DNA of 64,000 bases from Butyrivibrio hungatei NK4A153 (GCF_000424465.1 NZ_AUJY01000002.1:62001-126000); one strand, 5' to 3'; positions 16,239-24,982 are shown, counted from the stretch's first letter. The notes: generated by a model not told the origin, from the sequence alone. A program made the numbers and translations.

Positions 16239-17369
16239 GTGAGGAATTATACAGAACATGAGCTGTTGAGATTGGCGAAGTGTTTTCACGATACGGAAAA
16301 AACATATCTTTTGGTGGATCCTTTACAGGGCAAGCATTTGCCGGTAAAACCATCTGATGCTATGGACATGCTTCGCTCATTCGGACAATTAGTGAGCGAA
16401 AAATATCCGGAGACAAGGCTTGTGATAGGCTTTGCGGAAACTGCAACTGCTGTGGGGATGGCTGTTGCAGAAGAAATGCCGGATGATTGTATCTATATTC
16501 ATACGACCAGAGACAATATTTTGCAGGAATCGGAATGGATCGAGTTCCAGGAGGAAAAGAGTCATGTTACCGATCAAAGGCTGCTTGCTTCACATCTGGA
16601 GAAATGGTTTGCGAATACAGAGACTATCGTATTTGTTGATGATGAGATCTCAACTGATGAACCAATAATCAACTACATAGAACAGTTAAAGAAGAAATAT
16701 CCGGAAATCGGTAAAAAGAAGCTGGTCGTGGCATCGATCATTGACCGTGCGACAAAAGAAGAAAACGAAAAGATGAAAGCAGACGGCATAGAAGTTATTT
16801 CACTTATTAAGCCGGATGATACCGATTTTTCCAAGGATGTGGAAAAATACGACATATGCGAAGCGGATGAAATAAATGAGAAAATAGGCGTGGGAAGATA
16901 TGAGAGTCTGAGTTCACGCGTAAATCTTATGAATCCGAGACTTGGGGTAAATACAAGGGAATATGTGGAAAACTGCAAGATGTTTGCATATGATTATGTG
17001 ATCCAGGAGAAATTGGCAGAAGAATGTGATTGCAGCAGTATCCTGATACTCGGAACGGAAGAGTGCATGTATCCTGCAATAGTTCTTGGCGAGATAATCG
17101 AGAGGAATACAAAGGCCAACGTTTATACCTATTCTACAACCCGCAGTCCTATAGGAATCTGCAGGGCGGATGGATATCCGATAAAAAGCGGTTATAGGAT
17201 AAAGAGCTTTTATGCCAATGATAGGAAAAGCTACATATATAATCTCAAGAAATATGACATGGTAATTGTTGTTACTGACAGCGAACGTGATTCTTTTTGC
17301 GAAAGACACAGCCTTATAGAGGCTCTTTTCAAAGAAAGAAACGAAAAAGTTGTTCTGTATCGGGGATAA
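16239..17369 (+). CDS. PRTase_2-TRSP phosphoribosyltransferase protein (Ter-associated type)
   Basis: A 376-residue two-domain protein. The N-terminal half is a phosphoribosyltransferase-like fold with VIGFAETATAVGMAVAEEM and the PRPP-type acidic loop IVFVDDEISTDE. The C-terminal half carries the name-giving TRSP signature in YSTTRSPIGICRADGYPI. Such proteins occur in Ter-linked operons proposed to make a nucleoside-like metabolite; the actual substrate is not known. A GTG at 16239, six bases after AGGAG, is preferred to GTG 16212. The position after the SBP-vWA operon suggests a shared process. Confidence 0.8.
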   Translation: MRNYTEHELLRLAKCFHDTEKTYLLVDPLQGKHLPVKPSDAMDMLRSFGQLVSEKYPETRLVIGFAETATAVGMAVAEEMPDDCIYIHTTRDNILQESEWIEFQEEKSHVTDQRLLASHLEKWFANTETIVFVDDEISTDEPIINYIEQLKKKYPEIGKKKLVVASIIDRATKEENEKMKADGIEVISLIKPDDTDFSKDVEKYDICEADEINEKIGVGRYESLSSRVNLMNPRLGVNTREYVENCKMFAYDYVIQEKLAEECDCSSILILGTEECMYPAIVLGEIIERNTKANVYTYSTTRSPIGICRADGYPIKSGYRIKSFYANDRKSYIYNLKKYDMVIVVTDSERDSFCERHSLIEALFKERNEKVVLYRG

Positions 17370-17406
17370 GCTTTTGGCTTAAAACAAATGAATATGAAAT
17401 ATTTAA

Positions 17407-17434
17407 GGGGCTGTCATCTGACAGCCCCCGTTTT
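17407..17434. terminator. Bidirectional terminator between convergent genes
   Basis: Ten-bp perfect GC-rich stem GGGGCTGTCA/TGACAGCCCC with a two-base spacer. T-rich sequence lies on both sides, so it can serve the PRTase gene and the pectate lyase gene. Confidence 0.85.
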
Positions 17435-17446
17435 ATTGGTGGAAAC

Positions 17447-19546
17447 TCAATCAATTGCATATACTAAAGGAGAGTTCTGAGAACCTGCATGGCTTGTAGC
17501 CCATGCTTTGGCATCTGCTGCGTTTCTTGCTCTGTAACCGTAGTTGGATGAAGGTCTCCAGTTACAGCCTCCGATGCTGAGTCTTGATACGTCTGAAGAA
17601 AGAACAGAACCCTGGTCTGTGAAGTTTCCTCTGTCCATATCATTTACAACACCGCCTGAATCTCTTCCTTTATCAAAGAAGTTATTCTCTGAGAAGATAT
17701 TACAATTGGTATAAGGTGTATATCCTATATTAAAGTTGTAGACAAAGTTATTATAGCAATGGAAATAACCGTATCTCATAAGTCCCGGTGCTCTGGTCTG
17801 AGTACCGTTGAAGTAGCTGTTGCATATAGTCATGCAAGGATATCCGTTATATGTAGGAGCGCCGTTCTCTTCGGGATAACCAAGGATAAGACCGTATTTA
17901 TGTCCGCCGAAGTAGCAGCCTGTAACTGATACGAAGTTTGCTTTAAGTCCTACATAGAGGAACTTGTCTTTGTCATTTCCGTGAATATTTCCGTCTTTTG
18001 CCATGTCATGGCCTGTCCATGAGCAGTGGTCGAGCCAGAAATTATTTCCGTCTGTAATGTACATTTGAATATCGTCGTTATCGTTGATGTTTACAGAGTG
18101 CGCGAAAGTAATGTTCTTATATATATTGTTTCCTGAAGCGGATATGTTTCTAAAGTGTATGTTGTTAAGCGTATGTGCGCCGTAAGATCCGATAAAGGTC
18201 TTATTTGCTCCAACCGATACTTTTGTAAGTGAGTTTGCCGATATGTCACCGGTTATTACGATTGTGCATGGATTAGAGCCCTGAGCACAACGCTGTAAAT
18301 CTGAGAGGTTGTTTACTTTTACAACCTGTCCGAGAACACCACCCGTTACGGATGCTTTTTCTCTTTTGCTCATATCAAGACTGTATCCCGCAAAGCCCTC
18401 TGCACCGTATGAATTAAGTCTGAAGCACTGCGCTGCAGATCCGTTAAAAGAGCTAAGGGTATAGTTGTTTCCTGAAAGAGTAAGCGCAAGTGAGTTGTTG
18501 GTCTTACTTACGATCTTGTAGTTAAGAGGAATACCGTTTGCGTCAGCTTTTACGGAAGCTATGGTCCAGCACTGAGCATTATCATTAGAAGAAGCAGGTG
18601 CCGTGGACACTGCGTTGTTTGCCTGAGTAAGGCATGTTCCGTCTGCTACATTTATAATTCTGAATGAATCGTTACTTATATAATCAATGACCCATCTTGT
18701 GTTTGCTGAAGATGAATTACTTGTTGTAACCGAGCCGCCGTTTGCAGTTACGTACTTTCCGTCAGAGCAGTTCTGGAATTGCATCTGCTGCTGAGGATAT
18801 GTTGAATCAAGCTTTGCTGAAGCAGTGTTTGAGCTGTTGCCGCTTGGCTGCGGATTAGCAGGCTGCGGATCTGCGGGTTGGTTATTATTGTTGTTGCTAT
18901 TGTTATTCCACCATTGATTCCATGTATTGTTTCCGGAATTGCTGTTATTACTTCTTTTGTTTTTGGAAGAATTGCCGCCGGAAGGCATATCAGTTTTTTC
19001 AAAGTACCAGATCTGATTGCTCTGCTTTAAGTTTCTGTACTGCTGTACATTTGCGCCCGATGAAGTGCTCTTTCTGTTTACATCAAGTACGGATGCAAAG
19101 TTAGAAGCTTCTGTTGCTATATAGTAGCCCTTTTTGGAATCTGCCTCTACGAGCTTAAAGTTCTGTGCGGAAGCACCGTTGTTGGAATAAATCTGAACGT
19201 TGGTCGCATCCTTTGCCGAACCGTATGCTACATCAAGAGACATGCCGCCTGATGTATCTGTTGCGGGATGCAAGCGATATGTTCCCAAGCTGTTTTCCTC
19301 TAAGATCCATTTCTGACCGGGAGAGCCTGTTCCCTTAGACTGCACTACGTTAGCGGCATTTGTTGCGGAATCGTTCTCAACTGTTAGATATAATCCGCTA
19401 TTTTTGCTCTTAAGATAGTAAACACTGCCTGATTCGGGCGTTATAGCCTCGGCGTGAGCCGTAATTGGCGGTATTATATACAATGAACAAGCGAACATTG
19501 CTACACCTGTTAAGAGTGAGCCGATGCGCTTTGATAATTTGACCAT
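17447..19546 (-). CDS. Secreted pectate lyase (PL1-like) with RICIN-type lectin domains
   Basis: Extracellular pectin-degrading enzyme of 699 residues. A signal peptide (1-33) leads into a ricin-B-like lectin (about 40-180, with QKWILE and QIWYFE strands), a Ser/Asn-rich linker, a second beta-trefoil-like module (about 250-380), then a right-handed beta-helix catalytic domain. The last holds NNFWLDHCSWTGHD and RAPGLMRYGYFHCYNN, where polysaccharide lyase family 1 has its Ca-binding acidic residues and catalytic Arg. Lectin domains probably bind plant cell-wall glycans. Monocistronic on the minus strand. Confidence 0.88.
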   Translation of the reverse strand: MVKLSKRIGSLLTGVAMFACSLYIIPPITAHAEAITPESGSVYYLKSKNSGLYLTVENDSATNAANVVQSKGTGSPGQKWILEENSLGTYRLHPATDTSGGMSLDVAYGSAKDATNVQIYSNNGASAQNFKLVEADSKKGYYIATEASNFASVLDVNRKSTSSGANVQQYRNLKQSNQIWYFEKTDMPSGGNSSKNKRSNNSNSGNNTWNQWWNNNSNNNNNQPADPQPANPQPSGNSSNTASAKLDSTYPQQQMQFQNCSDGKYVTANGGSVTTSNSSSANTRWVIDYISNDSFRIINVADGTCLTQANNAVSTAPASSNDNAQCWTIASVKADANGIPLNYKIVSKTNNSLALTLSGNNYTLSSFNGSAAQCFRLNSYGAEGFAGYSLDMSKREKASVTGGVLGQVVKVNNLSDLQRCAQGSNPCTIVITGDISANSLTKVSVGANKTFIGSYGAHTLNNIHFRNISASGNNIYKNITFAHSVNINDNDDIQMYITDGNNFWLDHCSWTGHDMAKDGNIHGNDKDKFLYVGLKANFVSVTGCYFGGHKYGLILGYPEENGAPTYNGYPCMTICNSYFNGTQTRAPGLMRYGYFHCYNNFVYNFNIGYTPYTNCNIFSENNFFDKGRDSGGVVNDMDRGNFTDQGSVLSSDVSRLSIGGCNWRPSSNYGYRARNAADAKAWATSHAGSQNSPLVYAID

Positions 19547-19636
19547 ACCTTTTCTTCCTCCGTTTATTGCAAATTGGCGGTATTCGCCTTTATACAGATA
19601 TTTATAGCAGTAGATATGTTAAAAAGCAAGTAACAA

Positions 19637-19648
19637 ATATGGCCATAT
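19637..19648. promoter_or_regulatory. Palindrome upstream of the pectate lyase gene
   Basis: ATATGGCCATAT is a perfect 12-bp palindrome about 90 bp upstream of the lyase start. It could be an operator, but no matching second site was found. Confidence 0.3.
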
Positions 19649-19781
19649 GATGCAAATAATCTGACATCTTATATATTTATACCAGAAGTATAATGACAGT
19701 TTTTTGAAATGGTGCTATCATACATTCATAAGCTACAAACGGGGCTTGCAAAAAGGCTCTGGGAAAGGAAAAAGAATTAAA

Positions 19782-19934
19782 GTGACAACATTCAATAGCA
19801 TGTTCTGCAAAAAAAATATGAAATCCTTTAAAAAATCATCATTCGTTAAACGATTCGAGTGGGGATTTTCTTTTGTGCGTTCATATAAGACAAAGCAGAT
19901 GCTGGAAGATGTTGGTTTAGCAGAGATTCAATAA
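19782..19934 (+). CDS. Small basic protein of unknown function
   Basis: A frame of 50 residues from GTG 19782 behind GGAAAGG; it could begin upstream at 19704. The product is rich in Lys, Phe and Ser and ends MLEDVGLAEIQ. No family recognised. A strong terminator 30 bp downstream supports transcription in this direction, but coding is uncertain. Confidence 0.35.
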   Translation: MTTFNSMFCKKNMKSFKKSSFVKRFEWGFSFVRSYKTKQMLEDVGLAEIQ

Positions 19935-19965
19935 AGAATCAAAGCATATAGATAAACATAAAAGC

Positions 19966-20001
19966 AAACCGCTTGCCTTGTATGAAGGCAAGCGGTTTTT
20001 T
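19966..20001 (+). terminator. Terminator immediately before tandem-hairpin copy B
   Basis: Fourteen-bp perfect stem (19966-19979 with 19985-19998) with a five-base loop and a T run that merges into the repeat, the same order as at 764-895. Confidence 0.9.
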
Positions 20002-20003
20002 GT

Positions 20004-20093
20004 GTAGAGCACTTAACGAGGTGTTACCGAGTTTAGTGCGAACCATACGAGTTCATTTGGCGAGGTTCTTTCGAGCCTGGTGAAGCTTGTAAT
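20004..20093 (+). repeat. Tandem-hairpin element, copy B
   Basis: Second copy of the element at 804-895. Hairpin 1 is 20009-20039, hairpin 2 is 20050-20089, again with CGAGGT...CGAG apical parts; GTGTAGAGCACTTA and GGCGAGGTTCTTTCGAG are identical between copies. Stem differences are compensated on both strands. This copy ends six bases before the tRNA-like sequence, so the two may be on one transcript. Confidence 0.7.
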
Positions 20094-20098
20094 TCCTT

Positions 20099-20179
20099 AT
20101 ACGAGTGCGAAACCGGTAATCGCACCTGACGTAAAGTCAGCGGCAGAAATGCATGTGGGTTCGAATCCCTCCTCGTGTA
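20099..20179 (+). tRNA. Degenerate tRNA-Leu(UAA)-like sequence
   Basis: A class II tRNA shape can be drawn: 7-bp acceptor stem (20099-20105 with 20172-20178, one T-G pair), a short D-arm with GG in the loop, an anticodon loop CGTAAAG reading UAA, a variable-arm GCA/TGC hairpin and a T-arm with loop TTCGAAT. Faults include G instead of U33, a mismatch in the anticodon stem and one in the T-stem, and an apparently deleted base in the D-arm, with no CCA. It is more likely a decayed or specialised tRNA-like element than a working tRNA. Confidence 0.45.
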
Positions 20180-20180
20180 C

Positions 20181-20202
20181 TGTTCAATGATTTTGTTGAA
20201 CA
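20181..20202 (+). other. Hairpin between tRNA-like sequence and large RNA
   Basis: TGTTCAA (20181-20187) pairs with TTGAACA (20196-20202) across an eight-base loop. It may act as a weak terminator or processing signal after the tRNA-like element. Confidence 0.5.
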
Positions 20203-20207
20203 ATATA

Positions 20208-20699
20208 GTTTTTGGAAAATGATCCGTAGTGAAAGGAGACTATAGTAAAATCTTTTGTTTTAAGGATAGTCAAAGACGAGATAGCTAAATAGACAAGACG
20301 GATATGTGATTATCCTGCGACAGAGGTTATACGACCGAAATTATGACCGGCGTTCGGTCCGGTAGAGGTTGAGCCATAGGAACCACATATAATTCTTACA
20401 GGTAGACAGTTCTTTAGTTGGCTGCACCGATATCGGATTCGGAACGTATTTATATAAAACCAAACGATCAGACTATACGTGTAAATGGGACAGGGTGAAG
20501 AGAAGAGGCGTTTAATGAACTTGATTGCTGGTTTGGTATAACGGAAATGAATTCGGGTTTAAGCTTTTTGATGCACATAATTATATTGAGACAGGTGGAG
20601 TTGTAACGGAAGGGGCGCAAAACAGCAGCCCATTGTAGAGAGAAAGTGCTGATTCTAAATAGATTTTTGTTGAGGAAAGCTTAGAGATCATCTAAAAAC
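20208..20699 (+). ncRNA. Candidate large ornate structured RNA (ROOL/GOLLD-like context)
   Basis: About 490 nt with no plausible protein. Non-crossing helices can be drawn: a closing 9-bp helix 20208-20216/20691-20699; 20222-20227/20298-20303, containing 20238-20243/20266-20271 and 20246-20250/20258-20262; 20304-20308/20384-20388, containing GACCG/CGGTC 20345-20359; 20396-20400/20480-20484, containing ACGTAT/ATACGT 20444-20480; and a 12-bp helix 20558-20569/20674-20685 enclosing GCAC/GTGC and GGGC/GCCC. The size, rich branching and place next to a tRNA-like gene recall ROOL and GOLLD RNAs, which sit near tRNAs, often in rumen or prophage DNA. Membership is inferred, not shown. Confidence 0.6.
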
Positions 20700-20800
20700 A
20701 GAATTGTAAAGAAAATACATTGAACAGAGAAACCTATGACATACAAGGGGCTAGGAGGACATAAAAATATGTACTCAGAGAAACTGTAAAACATAATCCA

Positions 20801-20873
20801 TTGACATAATAATACTCATTTTAAATACATAAAGGCATCGCGTCAAGGAGAAACCATCTCTTTGGCGGATGCC
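20801..20873 (+). promoter_or_regulatory. Promoter region and leader hairpin of the small XRE regulator
   Basis: TTGACA is at 20801-20806, with weak -10 candidates (TTAAAT, TACATA). A long hairpin follows: GGCATC (20834-20839) pairs with GATGCC (20868-20873), and AAGGAGA pairs with TCTCTTT near the tip. The hairpin hides one AGGAG sequence, while the true ribosome site GGAGGA is just downstream. Confidence 0.5.
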
Positions 20874-20889
20874 GGAATAGGAGGACGAG

Positions 20890-21144
20890 ATGATAACAAT
20901 GCCTTCCATAGATATGGCGGCTACAGGTAGAAATATTGTAAGGATGAGAAAGGCAGCTGGATTGACTGTTAAAGAATTGCAGCACATTTTTGGTTTTGCA
21001 ACTCCACAGGCAATCTACAAATGGCAGCATGGAACAACAATGCCTACCATTGACAACCTTATTGCTCTTGCAATGATCTTTCAAGTATCTATGGAAGACA
21101 TCATTGTTTTGGATACAGGTGCAAGAGCACGTATCTGTGCTTGA
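20890..21144 (+). CDS. Small XRE-family helix-turn-helix regulator
   Basis: An 84-residue DNA-binding protein. The IDMAATGRNIVRMRKAAGLTVKELQHIFGF...AIYKWQHGTTMPTIDNLIALA pattern covers nearly the whole length and is a typical HTH_3 domain of the class common in Lachnospiraceae. GGAGGA six bases upstream sets the start. It is followed by a structured terminator and a small membrane protein gene, with which it may form a unit. Target unknown; it might control the RNA locus upstream. Confidence 0.85.
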   Translation: MITMPSIDMAATGRNIVRMRKAAGLTVKELQHIFGFATPQAIYKWQHGTTMPTIDNLIALAMIFQVSMEDIIVLDTGARARICA

Positions 21145-21175
21145 AAAAGCATGATCGTCTCAGACATAAATGCAG

Positions 21176-21235
21176 GGGATGTTCCGCATGTTTTGCGTAG
21201 ATTCGCAGGAAAACGGTGACATCCCTTGTTTTCTT
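21176..21235 (+). terminator. Nested hairpin with T-rich tail after the XRE gene
   Basis: GGGATGT (21176-21182) pairs with ACATCCC (21219-21225), with CCG/CGG and GCG/CGC stems nested inside; the T-rich tail follows. It probably terminates or attenuates transcription into the small membrane protein gene. Confidence 0.6.
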
Positions 21236-21259
21236 TTATTTAGAAAGGTAGCCATATTA

Positions 21260-21436
21260 ATGATCTTCGGAAAATCTTTTTTCTTTTATATTGTTTTTGG
21301 CCTTATATGGGCTGCAATCGGGATTTTCTTGTTTCCATATCTGATAGTCAGAGTAATCTGGAATCTTATTATCAAGAACCTGATCTGGACATTTGTTTCC
21401 ATGTTTATGACAAATAGAGAATTGAGCGGTGAATAA
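21260..21436 (+). CDS. Small membrane protein of unknown function
   Basis: A 58-residue product beginning MIFGKSFFFYIVFGLIW, with one or two membrane helices and a short polar tail. ATG 21260 follows a GAAAGG site. A longer frame from 21170 would overlap the terminator hairpin and is not preferred. No family recognised; the pairing with an XRE regulator is a common arrangement in these genomes. Confidence 0.55.
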   Translation: MIFGKSFFFYIVFGLIWAAIGIFLFPYLIVRVIWNLIIKNLIWTFVSMFMTNRELSGE

Positions 21437-21440
21437 AATA

Positions 21441-21483
21441 AAAGGAGACGGCCATTGATATTGATGCGACCGTCTCCTTTTGG
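21441..21483. terminator. Bidirectional terminator
   Basis: Eleven-bp perfect stem AAAGGAGACGG/CCGTCTCCTTT between convergent genes; the A-tract on one side and T-tract on the other let it work in both directions. Confidence 0.9.
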
Positions 21484-21503
21484 TTATGCAGAGCCATGTT
21501 GAT

Positions 21504-23549
21504 TTATGATTTGAAGAACTTTATTTCTTCATTGAGCTGTTCGGCGATATCTTTCAGGTTGTCGGCTGAGCATGCAAGAGTAGTAACTGTAGCGGAAAGT
21601 TCCTGCATGGATGCTCCCGTCTCCTGTGAAGAAGCGGCGTTTTCTTCAGAGATGGCTGAAAGAGCACTCATAGTGTCGACTACGGCATTCTTGGATGAAG
21701 CACAGGTGTCGGCACCGTTTGAAATATCTTTTACTCCGCCTACGGTACTTCCTATGTCCTGAAGCATTCCGTTTACGGCATCAAGTGTTTCTCCGATAGC
21801 AATCTGTTGCTCGTTATTTCCGTTCTTTACATCTTCTGCAGCAGAAACGGCAGCTTTACTCTGCTCAAGAAGTGTGCTCATTTCTTTCATGATATCATCA
21901 GCCATTGCCTTGGAATCGTCGGCAAGTTTTCCGATTTCTTCCGCAACAACCGCAAATCCTTTTCCGGCTTCTCCTGCTCTTGCAGCCTCAATAGAAGCGT
22001 TGAGTGAAAGGAGATTGGTCTGCGTTGCGATCGATGTGATTCCTTCAACTTTTTCACTGATATTATCAACAGCTTCCTGAGTTGCCTGAATGGTCTTAGC
22101 AATATCATCTATCTTAGATGTCATCTCAACGGATGAAGTCTGAAGAGATGTAAGTGATTTACTTGATACTTCGGATGCTTCTTTCATCTTACCTGCAAGG
22201 TCAGAAAGATTACCGGTAGATGTCTGTACTTCAGTTACCGCGTCACCGATGAGACTTACATTTTCGGAAGCACTCTGAATCTCATCCGCCTGCTGTGTAG
22301 CTCCCGAAGCAATTTCCTGAACTGCGTTTGAAACATCTTCCGCTGTCTGAGAAATCTGGTTGGCCATATCGGACAGCTCTTCCGATGATACTCCTACGCT
22401 GGATGCAGATTCTTTTATATGGCTTACTATATCGTCAAGAGTTCCGATGACGGAGTTGGTAGCTTTGGAAATGGTTCCGAATTCGTCATTTCTCTTATCG
22501 AACTTGTCAACCTTCACAAATCTTCCGTCAGCGAGAGCTCCGAGTGATTCGTTAACTGCAGCGATGGGATCGGTAAAGCTCTTTGCCATCATAAGTGAAA
22601 TAACTGTAGCGACAATAAGGAGAATTATTCCGATTATTATAACGGTGAGTGCTGAGCGAATTGCAGGTCCCATTATCTCTGCGTTTGTCTCGGAAACCGC
22701 GACCACGAAGCCTGTTGCAGGCTCTTTTATCCATGCCGTATATGTGGGCTTGCCGTCAATCACACTGTTAAAAATGTTGCTTGTAAGAGAAGAAGTCATG
22801 TATTCTTCATCAGTATGTACTATGGGCTCATCCTCAGGAGATATCTCAAACTGCGAATGTGCGGCTACAGTTCCGGCTTTATCTAGGATATATCCGTTTT
22901 TAACGTTGTCTGCAAGGAATTCGTGCAATACGTTAAGATCAAAGCTTCGCTGCAAAGAACCGATCATTTCACCTGTTGCCGGATCTAAGACAGGAACAAT
23001 GATGATAACTATTCTGTTTCCGGCTGCTTTACTTACGACAATCTCTGATACAGCGATGGCTTTGTTAGCCCAACATTCCTGGAAATATGCTCTGTCAGCT
23101 ATATTTGTGTGTTCTTTACGGTCGGTTCTAAGAAGCTGATCACCGGTGGAAATAGAAAGAATGCAGTTAGTATTGCCATCATTGATGTTCGTATTGATGG
23201 CATCCATCTGTGCCATGATAAGCTCGCTTTTTTTCTCAGCACCGCTCATATTAAAAGTTTTAAGATAATCAACGGTACTTTGCGCTGAAGCACAGGTCTG
23301 GAGTGCTATTACATTCTGCTGGACAATTGTTGCAAATTTACCTTCAACCACTTTTGCATCAGAAGTAAGAAGGTTTAAGGCATCATTCTTTGCCTTGGTT
23401 GTGGAAGTCTGGTAGCTTACGATTACGGCAATTGTGAGAGGAACTGCTGCAACTGCCAGTAAGATTGCGACCAGTTTTGTCTTGATGCTGTCTTTGAAAC
23501 TGATGTTACTGCTTGCATTTTTGCTACTAACATTAGATTTCGCCGCCAT
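21504..23549 (-). CDS. Methyl-accepting chemotaxis protein with extracellular Cache domain
   Basis: Transmembrane chemoreceptor of 681 residues. A membrane helix (about 27-48) precedes a large extracellular dCache-like sensor with the RAYFQECW segment, a second membrane helix (about 300-322), a HAMP linker, and the cytoplasmic signalling tip containing [32 protein letters not shown], the CheA/CheW-binding hairpin. No C-terminal CheR pentapeptide is seen. Dache ligands in relatives are amino acids or other small metabolites. GGAGG precedes the start. A second receptor gene begins at 63920. Confidence 0.93.
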   Translation of the reverse strand: MAAKSNVSSKNASSNISFKDSIKTKLVAILLAVAAVPLTIAVIVSYQTSTTKAKNDALNLLTSDAKVVEGKFATIVQQNVIALQTCASAQSTVDYLKTFNMSGAEKKSELIMAQMDAINTNINDGNTNCILSISTGDQLLRTDRKEHTNIADRAYFQECWANKAIAVSEIVVSKAAGNRIVIIIVPVLDPATGEMIGSLQRSFDLNVLHEFLADNVKNGYILDKAGTVAAHSQFEISPEDEPIVHTDEEYMTSSLTSNIFNSVIDGKPTYTAWIKEPATGFVVAVSETNAEIMGPAIRSALTVIIIGIILLIVATVISLMMAKSFTDPIAAVNESLGALADGRFVKVDKFDKRNDEFGTISKATNSVIGTLDDIVSHIKESASSVGVSSEELSDMANQISQTAEDVSNAVQEIASGATQQADEIQSASENVSLIGDAVTEVQTSTGNLSDLAGKMKEASEVSSKSLTSLQTSSVEMTSKIDDIAKTIQATQEAVDNISEKVEGITSIATQTNLLSLNASIEAARAGEAGKGFAVVAEEIGKLADDSKAMADDIMKEMSTLLEQSKAAVSAAEDVKNGNNEQQIAIGETLDAVNGMLQDIGSTVGGVKDISNGADTCASSKNAVVDTMSALSAISEENAASSQETGASMQELSATVTTLACSADNLKDIAEQLNEEIKFFKS

Positions 23550-23771
23550 AGATACCTCCTTGAAGAAATCAAGAAAACTTTTTTATATCAATAGGGAATT
23601 GCTTTCCTATGATATAAAAAACGCTCCGCTATGGATGTTGATAGTAAATTACTATTAAATAAATGAAAAAAAAGAAATAATCTCAATAAAGGGGTCAATT
23701 TCAATTTTACAATGAAAATAAACAAAATAATGCATATTTATAGACTTTTTATCAAATTTTTAGAAACCTTA

Positions 23772-23801
23772 TTGACGTAAAAAGAAGTTAGTATTTATAT
23801 T
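23772..23801 (+). promoter_or_regulatory. Promoter of the nucleoside phosphorylase gene
   Basis: TTGACG (23772-23777) and TATATT (23796-23801) with an 18-bp spacer, 30 bp before the start codon. The rest of the 280-bp divergent region 23550-23831 is AT-rich with nothing else identified; the chemoreceptor promoter must also lie there. Confidence 0.65.
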
Positions 23802-23831
23802 AAGTAAATTGGCATTATAAGGAGCGACAAT

Positions 23832-24599
23832 ATGATTATAAAAAATGAGATACCTATACTTGAATATGATGACAGTTCGTTGGAAGTTATTACGCCGAAT
23901 CATGGTAATGAGGACTTAAAGCTTCCGGAGAAGTGCTTGTTTGCTTTCCTTGGGGATGTTGTACATAATTATGCAAAAGAGCATGATGCGGAAATTGCAA
24001 ATGAATACATCACCGTCTCACATAACGTGAACGTTTATATATTGCATGAGGAAGAAGAGGATATTTGCCTTGTCCAGCCGACAATTGGCGCTCCTGCCGC
24101 AACGGGGCTGATGGATTTTCTTGTTAATTGCGGGTGTAAAAAAGTAATCGCGGTCGGTTCATGCGGAGTTTTGGCTGATATACCCGAGAATGCGTTTCTT
24201 GTTCCGACAAGAGCACTTCGCGGCGAAGGCACATCGTATCAGTATCTGCCTGCTTCAAGATATATAGAGCTTGATGAAGAGCCGATATCAGTTATCGAGA
24301 ACTGCTTCAAATCCCACAACCTTCCTTTTGTGACCTGCACAACCTGGTCTACCGACGGCTTTTTCAGGGAGACAAAAGATATGGTGAAGTACCGCTTGGA
24401 AGAAGGCTGTTCTGTAGTCGAGATGGAGTGCTCGGCGCTCGCGGCCTGCTGCAGAAAGCGTGGAGCAAAGTTTGGACAGTTCCTGTTTACCGCAGATTCA
24501 CTTGCAAATGTGCATGAATACGATCTTCGCGATTTCGGAATGGATTCGCACGAGAAAGCTCTTTTGCTGGGACTGGACATATTAAGAAGTTACAAGTGA
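23832..24599 (+). CDS. Nucleoside phosphorylase (PNP/UDP family)
   Basis: Cleaves a purine nucleoside or uridine with phosphate to base and ribose-1-phosphate in salvage. The 255-residue product has the family order: QPTIGAPAATGLMDFLVNCG, VIAVGSCGVL, the insertion TWSTDGFFRET, and VVEMECSALAACC, where the Met-Glu pair binds ribose in this fold. It seems closest to the uridine phosphorylase-like branch, but substrate cannot be set by eye. Nine bases separate it from the next gene, so they are co-transcribed. Confidence 0.88.
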   Translation: MIIKNEIPILEYDDSSLEVITPNHGNEDLKLPEKCLFAFLGDVVHNYAKEHDAEIANEYITVSHNVNVYILHEEEEDICLVQPTIGAPAATGLMDFLVNCGCKKVIAVGSCGVLADIPENAFLVPTRALRGEGTSYQYLPASRYIELDEEPISVIENCFKSHNLPFVTCTTWSTDGFFRETKDMVKYRLEEGCSVVEMECSALAACCRKRGAKFGQFLFTADSLANVHEYDLRDFGMDSHEKALLLGLDILRSYK

Positions 24600-24608
24600 G
24601 GAAAAGAA

Positions 24609-24950
24609 ATGAATATACAGATATTTGGAACAAAAAAGTGTAACGACACCAAGAAAGCCGAGCGATTCTTCAAGGAACGCGGTATAAAAATACAGTTCAT
24701 AGACATGAAAGAAAAGGGCATGAGTAAGGGAGAACTCACATCGGTCGCAAGCGCCAACGGCGGAATCATGGGAATGATCAATCCCGATGCAAAAGATAAA
24801 GACGCCGTCGCGCTCATGCAGTACATAGCGGATGAAGACAAGCTCGAGAAGCTGCTTGAGAACCAGCACATAATCAAGACTCCTGTAGTTAGAAACGGTA
24901 AGCAGTCTACACTAGGATATCAGCCTGATGTGTGGAAAAAATGGGAGTGA
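24609..24950 (+). CDS. ArsC/Spx-like thioredoxin-fold protein
   Basis: A 113-residue protein of the arsenate reductase/Spx/YffB group. The N-terminal IFGTKKCNDTKKAERFF holds the single Cys of the family in the C-x2-T context, and RNGKQSTLGYQPDVWKKW ends the domain. No CXXC is present, so it is not an Spx redox switch; a glutathione-independent thiol reductase or regulator role is possible. It is the second gene after the nucleoside phosphorylase. Confidence 0.8.
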   Translation: MNIQIFGTKKCNDTKKAERFFKERGIKIQFIDMKEKGMSKGELTSVASANGGIMGMINPDAKDKDAVALMQYIADEDKLEKLLENQHIIKTPVVRNGKQSTLGYQPDVWKKWE

Positions 24951-24982
24951 ATGAAGTGTGTCAAAAATAAAATGGAACTCTA

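Noticed and set aside
20099..20700. tmRNA, because a T-arm-like sequence lies next to a long structured RNA.
   Set aside because: The tRNA-like part has a D-stem and an anticodon arm, its acceptor stem closes locally, and no tag-peptide frame is apparent.
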